Of a stretch of 64,000 nucleotides of DNA, positions 62,108 to 64,000 are shown one piece after another (position 1 is the first letter of the stretch; each line of letters starts with the position of its first letter). Made by a program: the position numbers and the translations under genes. The DNA lies in NCBI GenBank assembly GCA_032388755.1, contig CP135593.1, positions 806,001 to 870,000 on the forward strand, written 5' to 3'. The notes below the pieces were generated by a model. That model was not told the DNA's origin. It ran no database searches and saw nothing but the letters and a program-made list of their open reading frames with translations. Origin of the DNA: Neisseria sp. DTU_2020_1000833_1_SI_GRL_NUU_006 (GTDB lineage Bacteria > Pseudomonadota > Gammaproteobacteria > Burkholderiales > Neisseriaceae).

Positions 62108-62907
62108 GGGCGCAACACCCGCTCAAATACCTGCTGCACATCGCAAACCTGCCCAAAAGCAGCTTTTACTACCATCACCAAGACCGGCCCGATCCCGACG
62201 CAGCCGACAAAGCCCTCCTTGTCGAAACCTACCGGCGGCATAAAGGACGCTACGGACAAAGGCGCATTGCCGCCGCATTGGGTTGGAACCGCAAAAAAGC
62301 GGCGCGGCTGATGAAGCAGTTGGAACTGAAAGCCCTCATACGGGCGAAAAAAGCCTACCGCCATCCCGCCATGGGCGAAATATCGGAACACCTCCTCAAA
62401 CGTCTTTTCACAGCCGAAAAGCCCAACGAGAAATGGCTGACAGACGTGACCGAACTCAAAGGAAAGGACGGCAAACTGTACCTCTCTCCGATATTGGACC
62501 TGTTCAACCGCGAGATCGCCGCCTACGCCATGAGCCGCAGAGCCGACAGCGAAATGGTGAAGGAAATGCTCGAAAAAGCCGCACCCCGTCTGACTGCTAA
62601 AGGAACGATTCTTCATTCGGACCAAGGCGTGCTGTACCGTACGGCGGGGTATAGGGAATTGCTTGCGGGGCATTCCATGGTTCAAAGCATGTCGCGAAAG
62701 GCGAACTGTTGGGACAATGCGCCGATGGAGAGTTTCTTTGCGGTGTTGAAGACGGAGTGTTTCTATAACGCAGGTGAATTGACGGTAGATGAATTGATGA
62801 AGCAGATAGATGACTATATGGATTACTACAACCGGGAGCGTTGCAGTTTGAAATTGAAAAAGCTGAGTCCTGTCGCATACAGAACCCGGCTTGCACAGAG
62901 TGCCTGA
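62011..62907 (+). CDS. IS3-family transposase OrfB
   Basis: A 298 aa open frame overlapping OrfA in the -1 phase; in an intact element it is expressed by frameshifting, so the GTG at 62011 is only the end of the open frame. The rve catalytic core is intact: Asp in LTDVTELKGKDGKLY, Asp in ILHSDQGVLY and Glu in NAPMESFFAVLKTE, followed by YNRERCSLKLKKLSPVAYR. Because the 5' end of the element is missing it is probably not expressed as the normal OrfAB fusion. Confidence 0.85.
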   Translation: MLYARRGRLPKGVKSPQPKADRKGQSQTVQTLRAQHPLKYLLHIANLPKSSFYYHHQDRPDPDAADKALLVETYRRHKGRYGQRRIAAALGWNRKKAARLMKQLELKALIRAKKAYRHPAMGEISEHLLKRLFTAEKPNEKWLTDVTELKGKDGKLYLSPILDLFNREIAAYAMSRRADSEMVKEMLEKAAPRLTAKGTILHSDQGVLYRTAGYRELLAGHSMVQSMSRKANCWDNAPMESFFAVLKTECFYNAGELTVDELMKQIDDYMDYYNRERCSLKLKKLSPVAYRTRLAQSA

Positions 62908-63004
62908 ATAGGCTTTTATCGGGTGTCCAAGATTTGGGGAGTAGTTCAAAGTTTCAGACGACCTTATATATTGCCATCCCAAAGGGACGGCTAACAATAT
63001 TTAA

Positions 63005-63038
63005 CGCCCTTTTACTTTGAAAGTAACAGGGCTTTTTT
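63005..63038 (+). terminator. Terminator upstream of the phage replication gene
   Basis: GCCCTTTTACTTT and AAAGTAACAGGGC pair, with TTTTTT following. It may insulate the phage gene from upstream transcription. Confidence 0.75.
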
Positions 63039-63065
63039 GTTGCCCGTCGTTTAAGGGGTACCGCT

Positions 63066-64000
63066 ATGAAAGACAAGATGGAAGATATCAAGAAAGCGTT
63101 TGCCGCCGACATGGCGGACGCGCAAGCGGACGGCAAGGCGGCGGCAGACGCTTCAAATCTTCCCCCCTTATCTAACAGGGGGGGTACAGAATCCGAAGAC
63201 GTCGGCACATTCCAAGAAGCCTTTGAATGTTACGAAACCTATATCTTAGACGGTAAAGGCAACCTCTTAGGCGTTCCGCTCCGTCGCGGTGTATCCGATT
63301 CAGCCTTTATCGACCAAATCAGTTTTTCATTTCACGAAAAAACCTTTTTCGACAAATACGGTGTCCGTGTAAGCCTTTTGGAAGACGAAGATTTCATCCG
63401 CGCTGCCTCCATGCTCGCCGAAGAAGTTTTCGGTTTCGGTATCTACAAAGAGTCCAAAGGTTCGGGCGGTCGTTTCTATGAGCGTTGCTGGTTGATGGGT
63501 TCGGAAGACGCCCTGTACGGTCGCGTCCATTTTGGCGGCCAACAAAATACCATTCTTTTCGAACTCACCGGCACAGGTTGCGGCGTCGCAAAAGAAGGCT
63601 GGGAATCCCGACTTTTCGCATTCCTGACCAATGCAATCCGCCCAAAAATAACCCGCGTTGACGTAGCCAAAGACTTTTTTAACGGCGAATACAGCCCGAA
63701 CCAAGCCCGTGAAGACCGTAATAAAGGTCTGTTTACCTGCCATCACGTCAAACCAAAAGGCGAATGTTTGGGTTCCGACTGGGAAGAAGACGACGAAGCC
63801 AAAATGACTAAAGGCAAGACCTACGGTATCGGCTCCCGTGAATCGTCCAAATACGTTCGCGTCTATGAAAAAGGCAAGCAGTTGGGCGATAAAACAAGCA
63901 AATGGACGCGCTTTGAAATTGAATTCAAAGCAAAAGACATCGTTATCCCTTTCGAAGTTTTGCAGAATCCGGGTGAATATTTCGGCGGTGCATATCCGAT
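63066..64000 (+). CDS. Filamentous-phage replication initiation protein (partial, runs off the window)
   Basis: An open frame of at least 311 codons with no stop before the window end. ITRVDVAKDFFNGEYS (near residue 198) and KYVRVYEKGKQLGDKTSKW (near residue 260, probable active-site Tyr) match the replication initiation factor family (Rep_trans) of Neisseria Nf-type filamentous phages, where it nicks DNA for rolling-circle replication. ATG 63066 follows AAGGGG. The N-terminus is Ala/Asp-rich and contains a C6/G7 palindrome (63162-63184) encoding NLPPLSNRGGT. A minus-strand frame at 63327-63746 is its shadow. Confidence 0.82.
   Translation, partial: MKDKMEDIKKAFAADMADAQADGKAAADASNLPPLSNRGGTESEDVGTFQEAFECYETYILDGKGNLLGVPLRRGVSDSAFIDQISFSFHEKTFFDKYGVRVSLLEDEDFIRAASMLAEEVFGFGIYKESKGSGGRFYERCWLMGSEDALYGRVHFGGQQNTILFELTGTGCGVAKEGWESRLFAFLTNAIRPKITRVDVAKDFFNGEYSPNQAREDRNKGLFTCHHVKPKGECLGSDWEEDDEAKMTKGKTYGIGSRESSKYVRVYEKGKQLGDKTSKWTRFEIEFKAKDIVIPFEVLQNPGEYFGGAYP
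63162..63184. repeat. C6/G7 palindrome inside the phage gene
   Basis: CCCCCC and GGGGGGG flank TTATCTAACA. As a mononucleotide run inside coding sequence it could slip and shift the frame; as a hairpin it could mark an insertion in the poorly conserved N-terminus. Confidence 0.6.

Larger units (their letters stand above)
61784..62948 (+). mobile_element. IS3-family element, 5'-truncated
   Basis: The right end is recognisable (complement reads TGAACTACTCCCCAAATCTT, beginning with the TG typical of IS3). No left end or OrfA start is found before the Correia element, so the copy cannot move by itself, although OrfB looks intact. Confidence 0.8.

Noticed and set aside
63327..63746. 139-codon minus-strand frame near the window end
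   Set aside because: Antisense to the phage replication gene, which is open over the whole interval and has family motifs.
1..64000. Dozens of AGGTCGTCTGAA inverted pairs as a possible novel repeat family or CRISPR
   Set aside because: They are the known DNA uptake sequences of this Neisseria group and mostly work as terminators. They are dispersed, unequal in spacing and not a repeat-spacer array.
1..64000. tRNA, rRNA or riboswitch genes
   Set aside because: No cloverleaf with a conserved TTCGA arm, no rRNA sequence and no recognisable riboswitch core was found on reading both strands.

Overview
The window is a piece of chromosome from a commensal Neisseria. It is studded with the 12-mer AGGTCGTCTGAA and its complement, the DNA-uptake-sequence dialect associated with the N. 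mucosa / N. sicca / N. macacae group. It also carries three full-length Correia elements (157 bp) plus one deleted copy, a dRS3-type repeat, an IS30-family wreck and the start of what looks like a Neisseria filamentous prophage. Most genes are ordinary neisserial housekeeping genes. Many transcription units end in an inverted pair of uptake sequences that doubles as a terminator.

Layout. 0-10.3 kb: LOS heptose genes (hldA, hldD), a dapC-type aminotransferase, nitronate monooxygenase, an aldose-1-epimerase homologue, rluB, pdxH, dut and an NCS2 nucleobase permease. 10.3-20.6 kb: an AT-rich accessory island with three tandem modules. Each module starts with the same leader and a gene for a membrane-anchored, cysteine-rich protein of 304-308 residues. 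In the third module this gene overlaps (ATGA) the start of a large RTX gene, which is now broken by an in-frame TAG and by a one-base G insertion. The first two modules keep only scars of an RTX start, followed by a tiny one-helix protein and a 180-residue membrane protein. 20.9-23.3 kb: anaerobic ribonucleotide reductase (nrdG-nrdD) behind two NrdR-like boxes spaced 32 bp. 24-25.4 kb: a divergent pirin/HxlR pair. 26.4-28.7 kb: a polar amino acid (cystine-like) ABC transporter. 28.9-40.3 kb: an ABC-F ATPase, two related secreted proteins, folE2, a trans-sulfuration enzyme, a META lipoprotein, fpr, hflX and ccoI. 40.4-41.3 kb: IS30 remnant. 41.3-44.4 kb: DUF3108 protein, purN, mip, holC.

44.5-50.0 kb (minus strand) reads as an envelope-stress/polyamine cluster: DUF350, SPFH, DUF4178, a Gly/Tyr-rich mini-protein, speD and a Tat-exported FAD oxidoreductase. 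50.4-55.6 kb holds leuB, leuD and leuC with two interposed genes and two entericidin-like lipoproteins. The leuB-leuD part carries the other uptake dialect, AGGCCGTCTGAA, and looks imported. 55.9-61.5 kb: proteobacterial-type gshA, comEC and a CvrA/NhaP2-type antiporter. From 61.6 kb a Correia element abuts a 5'-truncated IS3-family element, and the last kilobase is a filamentous-phage replication initiation gene that runs off the end.

The most interesting part is the 10.3-20.6 kb island. An AT-rich variable N-terminal region is joined to a GC-rich RTX/secretion C-terminus, and is preceded by mosaic partner genes. My reading is a polymorphic system with a variable N-terminal effector exported by type I secretion, with accessory or immunity partners encoded alongside. 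That is inference; the sequence itself shows the modular duplication, mosaicism and decay. I saw no tRNA, rRNA or CRISPR array.
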